Below, in pieces: positions 24,251 to 36,480 of a stretch of DNA of 64,000 nucleotides. This DNA is from Liolophura sinensis. Its lineage: Eukaryota > Mollusca > Polyplacophora > Chitonida > Chitonidae. The stretch covers positions 41,351,116 through 41,415,115 of the forward strand of contig NC_088301.1 of the NCBI RefSeq assembly GCF_032854445.1. The letters run 5' to 3'. The position numbers and the translations under genes were made by a program. Numbering within the stretch: position 1 is the stretch's first letter; each line of letters starts with the position of its first letter. The notes under the pieces are model-generated. The model saw nothing but the letters and a program-made list of their open reading frames with translations. It made no database searches and had not been told where the DNA came from.

Positions 24251-25302
24251 TCATTTCCAATTCAGGTTTGTGGACAGCGGGTTGGACAGCAGATGTAGCA
24301 ATATGCACCTGACAACGTCATCTAAGGTGATCCCGCCAATCGTGGTAACACTGTTCAGCTGAAACACATACAGAATAGGTTATTACATCTAATGGTTGTC
24401 AGTGTTGTCATTCGCATGTACAGTATACTAAACAGAAGTACTTTAGCTAATTAAGACATGGTAGAAACAAATATGTAGTTCTTTCTTTTCTCCCTGTACA
24501 AATTCTTGCGCAATTCATAAAAATATTACCACGCATTTTAGTGTCTTAAATGTTGTTTGGTGATGTTTGGTGTATAATGAATAGGTTATTGAATTAGTGC
24601 GGGCTGATGGCGACTTGTTCCACGCAAATATAGAACCTTGGGTGGAACCGTATTCAATCAATAACCTATATAAGTATGCAGTCTGAAGGTTGGAATCGCA
24701 CGATGGTGGAAATGGCAGTACTGGGAGACATCATCTTCATCATTACCGTTGGGATCACTGTGTCTGTCTAGACTGTCGTTAAATTTAAGAAGGGTCTTAT
24801 TTGTCAAAATACTACTTTAATCTTACTTTCAATATTGTTTCACATACGCTACTACAATTTTCATGAAATGTTAGCATGCTAGTGTAGCACGATGATGCAG
24901 AAGCCTTTCATCGATGATATCGCTGAGAGATCAAGATCAGCTCATGCTGGCTTCTTGTCTGGCTGGACATGAAAAGGTTTTGCAGCAACCTGCCGATGGT
25001 CGAGGCTTTTTCTCGAGTTTTGACCAGTTTCCTCCCGCCATAATGCCGTCCGCCGTCGTACAACTAAAATGTTATTGAGTACGGCTTAAAACACCAACCA
25101 ATAATAAATAAGTAAACAATACTATTCATTATAATATGTGTGAATATGTAAGTCATATATTAGCTTGCTTAGATGTTTACGAACCGACGCCTTCTCTTTG
25201 GAACGTGTTTGTCTTGGGAACCCTCTCCACCACTCGATGCGGCCTGTAGATCAAACTGGTACTCACCGTAAATAACATTTTCCCTCGCCCTGTCGTAGGA
25301 AT
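24251..25302 (-). pseudogene. DUF4806-type protein gene, broken
   Basis: Two exons are recognisable on minus. The first (25302 to about 25169, acceptor 'aatttagcag') reads SYDRARENVIYGEYQFDL and then a basic run KRRRRF, like the region after the N-terminal domain in DUF4806 proteins (YexARxKxxxAExxSDx...KRxR). The second (24358-24251, acceptor 'atgtgtttcag') reads TIGGITLDDVVRCILLHLLS then NPLSTNLNWK, the core of the DUF4806 domain. It is cut by TGA just where the family continues with Gly-Lys-Lys-x-F; KGNKKSFESS follows in frame after the stop. An acidic segment near 24690-24780 (DPNGNDEDDVSQ) may be a linker exon. Function in this family is unknown. It lies directly downstream of the transposase remnant, on the same strand. 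Confidence 0.55.
24890..25118 (+). mobile_element. SINE-1 copy, decayed head
   Basis: 'atcagctcatgctggcttct', 'aacctgccgatggtcg', 'gtttcctcccgccataatgc' and 'tgttattgagtacggcttaa' match the SINE at 21420. The A box is no longer clear. Confidence 0.75.
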
Positions 25303-25716
25303 CTGCTAAATTTAGTAACAAGAAACCAATATGATGTTCTAGAATATACATGTTACACTGTACTGCAGAATACATATTCTGTTTAGGGCAATATAAAAAA
25401 CTTTTCCAAAACAAACGAATGCTTTGTACCCACAAAAAGTCATGCCCTAAAGCTTACCTATATAGCCTATACCTGCATGACCCAAATATTTTGCAGGTGC
25501 GTTAAATACATGTACTGTATTCACAGTTACTATCAGTAGGAGCTCAGAGACAAGCTCGAAAGATGTCAAAAGCTTAAGGTGTTGGGCCATAGTAAATTAG
25601 TTAATTATAAACAGATCTTAATAAACGAATTCAAAGTCATCGCAAAAATTTAACATATAGAGTATTAGTTATGAGACCTTCGGTGTTGGCCCTTTTAACA
25701 AAGATCCTTGCAGCCT

Positions 25717-27311
25717 TTACGTGTGTCTACATTCTTTCTTTGACCAGGAAATACACAGTTGTATGTACAGGAAAAGATTGCTATGTGTTGGAGTCAGGGA
25801 TGTTTCATCTTCAGGCTTGATCAAAACGGTGGCCAAAATACTGCATTTAAGCTCTGATGACTTAATTGGATATTTGAAAAAGTCAGAAATCTCCAAGAAT
25901 GGTTCAAACAACAACAAACTTTCCCTTTTTTTCTTTAACCGTAGGATGTTTTTAATAACACCGCATCTTATTCCAAACCTAACAAAACTGTCATTCTGAC
26001 TAGTTGACACATTCATACTGTTGTAGCAAACCTCTTTATATTGTAAACAATAACAGAATTCATCTATCCATTTCTGAAAGTGTCAACATTTTGGTATGAA
26101 TTCTTTAAAATAAGCAGTTGGAAATAATGTTAACTATGGCAGATCCTATTCTACAGTTGTTCACAACTGGTCCTCTCATTCACAGCAAAAATCAATCGTT
26201 TAACCACACCAAGACACACCAGATGCATGAAGTCAACTGTAAACTGAGGAGCCATTCCAATGTTCAGCTTATTTAACGGGGGTGGACCATGGTGATGACA
26301 CTCATCTGCCATCTCATCAAATTCAACATGAGTTCGCAAAGGGGAGTTTATTTTAGGGAAAGTCACTTTACCCACTGTAAATATAAGCGTCAAGTCCGAC
26401 ATTCCTATACCATTCGTAATCGCAAGATCCATTTCCACAACAACGTTTAACACTAACTCCCGAAGACAAAGGTATGTAAGAAATTATACAAATAAGAAAC
26501 AAAGCCGGTAACACACAAGAGAGAAGCGGTCATCAGTTTTCAATGATGCCGGGCAGACAATGAAACCCCTTTCTGAGTGCATTTGCCACCACTATTTGAT
26601 TTGTTTGACAAACGCACCGGCAGGTGCATCACTAATGAGGCAAAATATTACTTCTGGTATATTAGAGTGCTCAGAGATTTGCTATTTTTCTTATTGCAGA
26701 ACGTCCATCTCGCTAACAAATGAGCCTGGATATTTAAACACATATGTAGGCTTTTAATGACCACAGAGTAATCCAATTATGGATCAACTAGCCTGCCTAA
26801 AACTGGCCAGAACTGTGTGTTAGAATTACGAAATAAGGGTAGACTGCCAATATTAACTTGCAGGCGTGTAACCTGAATGTCTGTAGAATTACAACTTGAA
26901 ATTGTTCGATTCAGTGTTTCTTTTACACCACAATGATAGAAAGACCCCCATGAGAATAAGGTTACTGATGTTGTAATCTCGAAGTCTTCCCATCAAGGCT
27001 CTGGGATCTTTGGGAAGACAGCGATGCAAACCACGTAAGATGGACACAAGCACTGAAAGACATGCATTTGAAGTCTGGTGATTTGTTGCCCATTGCTTTA
27101 ATTGATGAGGCGGCATTGGTTCCAAATATCCATCCGAACTGCACGTATCATCGCTACAGTCATCATCCTTACTCATGTCATTATTTTCCCAATCATTCCC
27201 ATCCAACGTTTGATTGCTAAGCTCAAAATTGTCCTCAACAGAACGTACCTTAATTTTTTGGTTACTTATAAGTATGAGTTTGCGTTTGGTCCAGTATGAG
27301 TTTGAAGCCAT
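25717..27311 (-). pseudogene. CACTA/EnSpm-like transposase, broken
   Basis: Three minus-strand segments in the right order belong to one transposase-domain protein. Segment 1 (27311-26889) has an acidic stretch, then LKQWATNHQTSNACLSVLVS and LRGLHRCLPKDPRALMGRLR, the family's N-terminal 'LR.WA...L..lL..LPKD.R.L' region. Segment 2 (about 26390-26151, acceptor 'atatttacag') reads PLRTHVEFDEMADECHHHGP and then FTVDFMHLVCLGVVKRLI, the hallmark 'D.MHLvCLGVvKkLl'. Segment 3 (26016-25717) contains FLEISDFFKYPIKSSELKC, the C-terminal 'dfF.YPi.SS.l'. An R2 repeat sits between segments 1 and 2, and stops separate the pieces, so the element is dead. Intact relatives are far longer. Confidence 0.65.
26395..26570 (+). 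repeat. R2 dispersed repeat inside the transposase remnant
   Basis: 'acaacaacgtttaacactaa', 'ggtatgtaagaaatta', 'gaagcggtcatcagttttca' and 'atgatgccgggcagaca' match the minus-oriented copy at 56.85 kb closely. It probably inserted into the dead transposon. Confidence 0.65.
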
Positions 27312-28239
27312 GTCTTACATTAAAACTATATATAACTATGATTTCCTTTATTATGCAATATGGTAAACTCTACCCCTGATGACAGAAGCGAATGAATTTA
27401 AAAACACTGCACTATACCAAAATTGCAACGCTATTGGCCCGCTGTCGTGATGCCATTGTGCCGCCGTCGGATAAGAATAATGCGTTTCACTAACATTTAC
27501 TCAGCCTACATGCGTTGAAAAGTGAAAAACCAAATATAGAAAAAAAGAACAAAAACAAAAAAAAAATATTGGACTGTGTCCAGCCCATATCTAGGCCTAA
27601 TGGCGACAACAGCATGTTCTACCCTGCAAAAAATACGCATCAAATTGGTGAGAAAAGACAGTAAATACTCACTAAAGTCACTTAAAAAGGCATTAGAAAA
27701 ATAAGCAAAACGCTTTGTCATAAAATTTAGCAATTATGTTCTTACATATATTCCCGGTATTCTCGATTGATGTGGGTGACGTCTGCTGTTTGTTTTTGAG
27801 AATAAGGCCCACTCGTTCGATCACGATGAGGAAGGAGGCTGTACACGTCAGCACTAAATAGGCTTTGAGGTTTCACTAGTATATACTTGGTAAAATATAT
27901 GTATAGGTCTACTTATGAAAATATTCTATATGCACTTTATGTTCAAATGTTGTTATTTTTAACGATATAGTACAGTTAATTTTACGACGTGAAAATAAAT
28001 TAACTATGACGTCATTTATATTTAGCCCATGTTATTGTATGTCCACACTCTTGTTATCATCGGGTTTTTCGTCGGACTCCTATCACATCTACAAGTACCA
28101 GGTATCGATCTCTAGAAGATCTATACACATCAATTAAAGCTATAAGAAAATAGAATTATGAGATTGTGCAGCTGTTGCCACTGGCACGTGGGAGAGCCAC
28201 ACTCAGCAAAGCTTACGACTTTCCAGATCAAATGCCGAT

Positions 28240-28465
28240 CTAGAGTACTGCATCGGGCCATCGTCAGCCCGATGTCTCAACTTATATGTACTATGTTCAA
28301 ATAGGGCCATTGTCGGCCCTTAGTCGAGAAGTTTTGCGATTGTATACACTGTTAAGCCGATATATTTCATTACAGAGGAGCGATGTCGGGCCGCCGACGG
28401 AAAATTGTACGACGTTAGCCCACCATCGCCGTTCAGATTTCGACGCCGGCCCGACATTTCGTGCA
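28240..28465. repeat. GC-rich block of short inverted motifs
   Basis: Motifs 'tcgggccatcgtcagcccga', 'agggccattgtcggccct', 'atgtcgggccgccgacgg' and 'cgacgccggcccgacatt' are near-palindromes on a GGGCC/GGCCC core, spread over 220 bp of otherwise AT-rich sequence. They resemble subterminal repeats of a non-autonomous DNA transposon. Confidence 0.4.
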
Positions 28466-28639
28466 GGCTGGGTTACTCACTTGTGCAACCGCAAATCACA
28501 TGTAAATCGTATCCCATTGTACACAACATGCTACGAGCGCCATCTGTGTTGTCAAACGGTGACATGACGAAAACAAGACAATATGGCTAAGTAGTCAAAA
28601 TTTTTCTGACCATGTTTTACAGCTGAATTTGTGATAATG

Positions 28640-29037
28640 TTGTGAAGTAAATTAAGCACGCAACTTCCTGTGGCGAAATCCCACTAGGCGGCGTTGCAGT
28701 AACTAACATGTCACGTGATTTAGGGTTATACACATGAGTGAAATCCCATTCACGGTGGGTTGAGCTGACTAAACTTGTAGACTCCACACCTGCAATCGTC
28801 CGGAAGTTAGAGGCTGGAAGCTATATGAAGAGGGCAGAGTGGCCGAGCGTCTTGTATAATATGTGCTCTAGTGTGTACGCATTGTTACGACAATCACTTG
28901 TCTGAGCTGTACTGTGAACGGCAGGAGCCGGCGCACGCATTCGTTCTGGACTTTTGGAATAAAGACTGAAACTTCGATTTAGTGTGTTTGTCAGTTCTTT
29001 AATGCAATAGTAGTAGTTTGTTACCGCGTACGTAACA
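28640..29037 (+). mobile_element. LTR-like sequence, probably solo
   Basis: Contains a TATA-like 'ctatatgaagagg' (about 28820), a poly(A) signal AATAAA (about 28960) some 140 bases later, and ends 'cgcgtacgtaaca', the TG...CA type of LTR terminus. A start at 'tgtcacgtga' (28709) or further left is possible. I could not find a convincing target duplication. No primer-binding site follows, so it is not the 5' LTR of a full element. Confidence 0.4.
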
Positions 29038-29039
29038 AT

Positions 29040-32000
29040 AGCCTAAGTCTGAAGGTGGATCGATTTAGACTGAATGAGACATAATTCCTTGTGCATGAAG
29101 CATGTATGTGACATAAGCAGTAGCCTACATATAGGTCAAGCTGGTGTTTGGCAGTGATATAATTTATGAAGCGAGCGTAGAGAACGGCCCTGGAGTAGGC
29201 CTGCGCTGCAGGCCTCTAATGTGTATGGGGTTCGAAGATGCTCTTCTAGAAAAGTGATTATTCAGGCCTTATGTTGTCTACAGGCTTATCTCCTCCGTAG
29301 TTACAAAGTACATCGGATGTCTTCTAATCTTCTTTGTACTGAGTTTTGATTAGTACTTAGTTGCGTTGTCAACTCGTAGATAAAAGTTAACTACAGTACC
29401 AGAAAATATGATAATACGAAAGTCGTTGTGTTTGCCACTCCAGCCCAGTCCTTACAGCATCCCGTGCTCAATACGCTCGCTTTACATCACGGTCACCACA
29501 AACAAATTTTATGCAGAGGTCTTGAACAACGCCAAGGTTAATGGAGAATTTCAGAAACACCAAGTCTTTGTATCAGCCGTAATACTTAATGAATACCGTA
29601 CGCATTCTGGTTGCAATAATGAACCTCTCGCACGTAAGCGCCACAAGAGTTACAACGTGTTTCGGGCACTAAAATGTCGATCCTCTGATTGAGGACATTT
29701 ATCAGTGAATATCTTCAAAAATAAGCAACGAAACCATACCATAGTTGCCCAGAATATCATTAACGCATATACGACGGACTTGCCGTAAAGGTCAAGGTCA
29801 CGACAGAATGTGAACATTTGAATGACAAACGTGCACAGGTAGGCCCTAAGAGATATCAAAATGCATCAATTCTATTCCATAGAAGATCGGACGGATTGAT
29901 TAAAAGATTCAAGTCAAAAGAATTGAGAGAATTGATAATAGACGTGTTGGACATTGACAATGAGTCGGTGACTCCACTGGCAAAGTCAAGTGAATCTTGC
30001 CCAGAATGTTCTCTTTGCCGTATTTGTTACTCTTTCGTTGAGAGAATAGGGAGAGGAAGACAGCGCATTTTGGTGAGAAAAGAGGAATTGAGACATATCA
30101 AGGAAGACTTGAGAAGAAGAACCACGGGAAAATATTTCAAGTAAACTTGGGAGGGGAAAACGTCCTCGTTAACTTAAAAATGATCCTTCAGATATCACCT
30201 GTGTCTATGTCAACGATCTTTCATACAGGTTTCGCATCAGCACATCTACTATTTCGACGCATAGATTCTAGTACGTTTTTAAAAGTACTGAACGGTATGT
30301 GCTTACGACTTAAGCCACTTATTCTTTGTCCAAAGAGAACCTTAAAAACGATCTCTGTTTTAGAAATTATTTTGGTACGAAAGTAGCCATTATTGTGGAG
30401 TGCTTTGAAATATTTTGTGATGGTCCATCAAACTTAGTGACACGTAATCACACTATAACTTTTTCACACTATAAACATCACATTACTGTCAAGTATTTAA
30501 AAGGTGTATGCCCCCAGGATGTGGTTTCCTACATTTCAAAAAGTGTGTTCAGATACCTCTCTCTCTAGCTTGTCAGTACCTACTTATTAGTGATATCTCT
30601 CTCTCTCACTATTGACATGATTAGGCTAATATTGTCCATAGTATACATGTGTTTACTTTTATTTGTTGTCCTAACTAAGGAGAAACTATAAAGGATTAGT
30701 CCATGGGCCAACGCCTTAACCTTCTCATATTGCTACAACATAGCATGGCCAAGTCTCCTTGCTGTTTTTAAGTTGGTACGTCTCTTTAGTTTTCATATAT
30801 GTTTTGATATGATAACCCTCGCGGATGGGTAGCTTTGTATGGATTATACTCTTTTTAATAAACATACTTATTGATCAATGGGCTAACTCATATATTGCCA
30901 ACAGGCAAATAAACACAGTGCTATTTGAACCCCCAATCAACTCAGGAACAGAGTGTTTACCTTTAGGAATACTTCCTTAACTAATATCATAATGGCAGAT
31001 TTGCTAATGAATGATGACATTTTAGCCCTGTTTGAGTTGGGAGAGGGGGTGAGCAACAGGGGCGAGAAGAAGTGTATCAACAGTTTTCTTTTCAGCCAGA
31101 AAACGACAGAAATAAAGTTTAAAAAAACATTTTAGGGCCTGCTAGCGTGGTTGTGTTAACAATCAACTATTGACTTCAAGTCAAAATATCCAAATGGTAA
31201 ATCTGTCAAGCGTAAAACTTTTTTACTTTTTTTAAAAGAGGAGATTTCGTTGTACCTCCTATACAGCGTGTTTCTGTTCCTCCCTTGTGCTTCTTCTGGA
31301 GGAATAAATGAATGATTATGAATTATTAATAAATGAACTATGAACACTGCTATTTCTGGAATATGACTCCCCGTTATGTATAGTCTAAGGCTTCTAATGC
31401 ACGACTGCAGATTTGAGATCCGTCTTGCGTAGGGTAAAATTTTTTGGTCAAGTTTTTGGATTGCTGTTCTTAGGCTGCACCAAGCTCAGCAGATTAGATA
31501 GGAGGGTCGTTTGTTTTAGTCCATTAGAGAACAACTGCACCTGCATGATAATCCTTGAAACATCTTTGTCTGCTTTACTACTGGGAGAGGTTGCGCGCAC
31601 TCATTTCTACAGAGATCTTGAGATGTACGAAATAGCGTTTGGGTGGAACGTTCTGGAAGTAGTTGATGTATCCCTAGAAAATTTACAAGGGTAGTTACAC
31701 GTTAATCGCAAGTACCTTTAGACAGTACAGTGAAATCTTGGATTTCTTGCAATGAACTAGTAGTCAAGTGCCGTACATTTTTAAAATTTGTGCGCGTTGC
31801 CTGATTGTAATTAGAGACTTGTAGATCACAGATAGGAAATGACACGAACGTTTACTTGCCTGGTCTAATGTACCTTAACACACCGTAATAATGGCTGTAA
31901 AAAAGTACACAGGTGGGCATATAAACTGTTGATAAACTTTTATCAACCCAGCTGAATACCTTTCAAATCTAACATGTAAATGTAGAGGTCAACTGAATAT

Positions 32001-32054
32001 TCAGCTAATAGCGTAAATTTTCTTTGTTTCATACAATACAAACCACTCTATTGG

Positions 32055-32055
<1 letters not shown>
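29040..32055. other. No recognised gene
   Basis: The best frame is 29818-30144 (+): 108 codons, ending in a basic stretch after a CPECSLCRIC cluster. It might be a mobile-element fragment, but I recognise no family. The rest has short frames, and 31413-31694 is likewise unrecognised. Confidence 0.3.

Positions 32056-32056
<1 letters not shown>

Positions 32057-32090
<34 letters not shown>
32057..32090 (+). repeat. (ATT)n microsatellite
   Basis: About eleven ATT units, followed by 'atataattagatata'. Confidence 0.95.
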
Positions 32091-32092
<2 letters not shown>

Positions 32093-32269
32093 ATTAGATA
32101 TATTGACGTTTTGCTTCCTTTATTTTCTCAAAATGTGTGATAAAGCTACAGTTGGAGAAAGCCTAACATGTCTTAATTTACTTCTACTGACCCTATAAAC
32201 ATGTTCGTTCCAATTAAGTTTGGCAACCTCAGGTGGTACCAACATGTCTGCCCCATGGGCTAAATATTC

Positions 32270-32570
32270 TGTGTATGTTTGTGTACTTGGGTTTTACGTC
32301 ATACCTAATTTTTCAGTCATAAGGCGGCGAGGAGTCATTAGTATGTATATAGTCTTCTTGTGGCAGGGCGAACCCGAGTCAGCGAACATCATGTCGATGA
32401 CCCCAGAAATGACACCTCACCCAGTTACCTTATACTGACACCTGGTTGACCATTCCTTGCACTAACGTCGCAGCACTGAGTGCCAAACGAGACAGCAACA
32501 AGTATCGGTCTTTGGTACATGTATGACGCAACCAGGGATAGATCCTCTGCCGAACTCAAGGCGTAGGAAG
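32270..32570 (-). mobile_element. SINE-2 copy, diverged
   Basis: Starts 'tgtacttgggttttacgtca' with 'tttcagtcataaggcggcg', passes 'actgacacctggttgacc' and 'cagcactgagtgccaaacga', and fades after 'ggatagatcctctgccgaac'. Same order as the copy at 49155, with the tRNA-like head at the right. Confidence 0.6.
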
Positions 32571-33003
32571 TCTTCTTGTAGAAAAAACTATAACACGACA
32601 ATAATATATTATATAATAATATATTATATACCCATTTATATGTGTTCAAAAGCAGTTTAATTTCCATTGACCTAAAGAGGTCATAGTTGATCTAGCGATT
32701 AAGTTGTATAGGACAGTCCCATTGAAACTAGGCAAATTGTTCTTACAGCATTAATACTACATATTATTTGGTGCACTAAGACAAACAAATTTGATAGCAG
32801 CACCTTAAGACATGTTACGATTAATTTACCATCAATCACCAGCGTTCCTGATATATTGTTGTATAAGCATTACTAACTTATAAGAACAGGCAATACGATA
32901 AGACCTCTATGAAAATGTATGCCAATATATCAGGATATTTAAAAAAAGACATGGATTGTTGGTGGATCGCTTTATACATGTATAACCAGAGTGTAAAGTT
33001 AAC

Positions 33004-33195
33004 TTCCATAAAAGATGCACTGTTACATTTCATAAATAGTATTGTTCTTTGATTTAATTAAATTTTTGCAATAACTATTTTGGATACAATGTTAGACAAT
33101 AATCAAAATAAATGTTAAAGGCATAATTATGTGACGGTGAAGGTATTTGTTTCAAGACTATATAAGAAAAGTTTACACTGGATACATTCCATTTT
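33004..33195 (+). repeat. Direct repeat copy A (TATA-bearing)
   Basis: Shares 'tattgttctttgatttaatt', 'attatgtga' and 'aggtatttgtttcaagacta' plus 'tataagaaaa' with 34197-34410. The pair brackets about 1 kb that contains a SINE. Confidence 0.75.
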
Positions 33196-33284
33196 GTGTT
33201 TGTTGCTTGGGCTACAGCTATACAGCAAAGGTATCGGCAGTATGATGTGGATTGACTTAAATTGCTGTACCTTTTATTTTGCTT

Positions 33285-33530
33285 ATCTAATTGGTATTTT
33301 GGGCCGTACTGTAGAGTATTTCACTTATATGATGTGGACCAGCATGATGGTGGGAGGAAATCAGGCAGAACCTCGAGGAAACCTACGACCATCCACAGCA
33401 TGCTCGCAAACCTTCCTAGAGGAAGGGAATGGGCCGGAGAGGAAGCCAATATGAGCCGGGTTTGAACTCACAAAGACCGCATTGTTGAGAGGCTTCTCGG
33501 TCATTTTGATGCGCTAGCCCCACAAATTGC
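33285..33530 (-). mobile_element. SINE-1 copy, minus orientation
   Basis: 'gggccgtactgtagagtatt', 'atgatggtgggaggaaatca', 'ggccggagaggaagccaata' and 'gagccgggtttgaactcaca' are the reverse complement of the SINE tail, body and B box. The head reaches 'gatgcgctagcccc'. Near full length. Confidence 0.8.
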
Positions 33531-34196
33531 TAACCCACTCAACATTTTTTCTGCTACAAAAATATGTAGGGAATCACATTTCAGAGCATGTACATGTTTG
33601 AAAAAAGGGAGCATATGAAGGACAGCACTGATCCTCAATTAAATAAAAATTTTTGACATTTATTTTTTCATTTTAAATTTTTAAAATTTAAAATGTGGAG
33701 TTGTATTAATTTGCAAACAATCAAAGGGAAACCACCGATAGCTTTGGTTACCATGAGCTATCTGGCCAGCTGACAATGATCTTCTAGGAAAATTAATTTT
33801 GAGAAGCCTACCATCAACATTTTCTAAACAGGATTGGGAAGGTAACATCGTCTGATAGTTCAATACATCATGTCTTTGACAGAATGGGCATTTAACCCCT
33901 AAACATCCAGCCCCATAACACCCTACCGTCTGGAGATGCACCTAGAAAAGAATATTCTGGGGTTAGTACAAGTCCTGAACCTGTGACGGAAAAGCTTGAG
34001 TGGCTCCCAGTCATCCGGTCAAAGCACGTTTGGCTGGATTGTTTCTCATGCTGACAATCCTCATTTTGTTGCCTGTATGTAATCCTTAGACTGTCAGGAT
34101 GACAAATTGACGTGAGAAGGCTGGCGGAAGGATTGTCTGGATTTTAATCTTGGGTGCAGTAATACGTCCAGCTCTCGTTTTAAACCATACCTTGGA

Positions 34197-34410
34197 TGAA
34201 AGATGTACTGTTACCTTTCATAAATATTATTGTTCTTTGATTTAATTAATTTCTTGCAATAATACACTTAGTACTTGAAAAAGCAAGTGAACTATTTTGG
34301 ATAGAGTATTAGACAATAATCCAAATAAATGCTAAAAGTATAATTATGTGATAAAAGTGAAGGTATTTGTTTCAAGACTATATAAGAAAATTATATATTC
34401 GATACATTCA
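34197..34410 (+). repeat. Direct repeat copy B (TATA-bearing)
   Basis: Partner of 33004-33195, with an extra block of about 30 bases, 'cacttagtacttgaaaaagc' onward. Could be the second LTR of a small terminal-repeat element or a simple duplication. Confidence 0.75.
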
Positions 34411-35261
34411 ATTATTTGTATTGTAAACTTGTCTACAACTTGTCACATAAGTGACATGAAAATAGAAACCTTTGAGAGGTGACTAGCTAAAAATCAGCAA
34501 TGAAATGACATAAAAAATAAAAGTGACATAAAAAAGCATGACGTTCCATTTGAATGAATCACCGAAATTTAGACATCTTAATGATTGAGATAAAAAGGAT
34601 GAAAGACAATATGGAAGTGAGGATTGGTAAGGCATGCATCTCGACAAGTCAAGCTGGGCCTATACGATTGCCAGTTACTCCGCACGCGAATATAGCCCAA
34701 ACTACTGCTCACATATCCACAAATGAAAAAACATAATCCGATATGAAAATGTGAGTCGCAAACTTGAAAGTTTGCAATTTACCCGGGGAAGCTTTGGCTT
34801 CCGCTTTTTGCTTCAGTCTAAAATAAATAATAAAGGATGTTAGAAGATAAAGTCGCAGTTTGTCAACAAAACTGTGACCAGATTACAAAAAGCCCAGCAA
34901 GACTGTTTCTCTCTTACATGTTAAAAGCTTTATTGGCTATTCATATATTGTTCCTTAGATATTCCTTTGGGAATGTGTAGTGTACATCTTTTTTGTGTGT
35001 TCAGTGTTATGTATTAACAACAGGAACATTGAACGAGGATATTAGATTTAATTTTATTGTTTGGTGTTTAACGTTACTTGAGAGGTTATAAGGATCATTT
35101 AATGTGTTTCTCCTTCAGAGTTTAGGCATTCAAACCAACGAAGCAAATTTTCAGCTAGAGACAAAGGCGACAATTTGGTAAATCATGTTTATGCACATAT
35201 ATGTTTGGACTTCCTTTTTCAAAGTGTTATTTGTCTGACTACGTAGTGCTCACAAAACTGC

Positions 35262-35410
35262 TAACACAACCAAGTAAATTGCTACTGTTTATGCATTTAC
35301 ATGAACAGTAAGAATAAAACTTTGACTGAGGCAAATTGACAAGAGGCGAGGTACGTGCCAGCTGCACTGGTTTTACCCTCGATGCTGTACGTCTTTAATT
35401 AGCCACCTAC
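35262..35410 (+). repeat. R1 dispersed repeat, right part
   Basis: 'catgaacagtaagaataaaa', 'aaattgacaagaggcg' and 'ggttttaccctcgatgctgt' then 'acgtctttaatta'. Confidence 0.7.
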
Positions 35411-35574
35411 TTAAAACCCGTTAGTTTAGTGAAGTTAATGGTGTCCATTTGTTACATCCAAAACTGCCGATAAAAGGCCGGACTGTTTTTCTCTATATTG
35501 TTGTCTTCACATTGCCATTGCCAACTCTAGATAATTACTGGTACATGCTATGTGACTTTAACATAACAGCATAA

Positions 35575-35645
35575 ATGACTACAAAACAGAGAATAAAACC
35601 AGTGATGACAGTGTGATAAGTGGCAAATTGACACACATATTACTA
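35575..35645 (-). repeat. R1 fragment, minus orientation
   Basis: 'agagaataaaaccagtgatg' and 'acagtgtgataagtggcaaa' are the reverse complement of the R1 right half. Confidence 0.5.
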
Positions 35646-35859
35646 ATAAAGACCGATCACTTGTCAGTTCATCTCAGCTAAAGTCTTACCCATGAGGAGT
35701 AGAATATTTATTAACAGGAGTTTCGTCGTACTTGGCTTCATGGTTTTAAAGGAGGAACTATTTTAATCTCTAAGCTGTAGCCTTTAATACTAAATGTCTG
35801 CATTCGTAAACCAGAACCCTGCTTGTGGACCATTAGCCTAGGGAACCTGGTCTCTTTTT

Positions 35860-36110
35860 AGTGTTTTCATTTTATTGTTTAAATGTGATGACAAGACACC
35901 CTTCCCCAGCAATTCTACACCAGTGACGTAAAGTAGACTGCAATTAACGTTTAATTTACTATAATTTAAGCATTTAGAAAAACAGTATAAAATAGCAAAA
36001 TAAAACCCGTAATGAAGTAAATGGACGAGAGGATGGATTTCATCACATGCAGTCGCTGCTCTTGGTTTATTCTCCATGCTAATTTTATTTAAGTTTTGTA
36101 GTGTACTTGT
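35860..36110 (+). repeat. R1 dispersed repeat, near full length
   Basis: 'aaatgtgatgacaagacacc', 'ctacaccagtgacgtaaagt', 'actgcaattaacg', 'ataaaacccgtaatgaagta' and 'cagtcgctgctcttggttta' in R1 order. Confidence 0.7.
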
Positions 36111-36319
36111 AGTGTATACATAGATGACAAATTTGACAGTTTCCCAGTTCAATCTCGGAGGGCATACATGTCAAGTTGTGCTAGAGGAAATGTATGACAT
36201 TCTGTCTGTGTGATATTCGGCTTTTTGAATATTTAATTGGTAGTCAGATGTGGATTCACCCGGGTGCATATTCGGTTGGACTGAAAATAATACATTTAAG
36301 TAAAGTTTCATTGAGACAC

Positions 36320-36480
36320 AACATTCAGAATCTGGGCGTCAACGCAGACATTCGTACACCTGCCATCAATCAAATGAACGTTCTGGGTCAATAATTCCAA
36401 GGCCAAGTTCCAAAACAGCGTTCAACACAAACCACCTGGGAACTAGGACAGAACATAAAAATTCATGAAACTTTGTTATC
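36320..36480 (+). repeat. R2 dispersed repeat
   Basis: 'gggcgtcaacgcagacattc', 'aatgaacgttctgggtcaat', 'aaaacagcgttcaacacaaa' and 'gaactaggacaga'. Confidence 0.75.
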
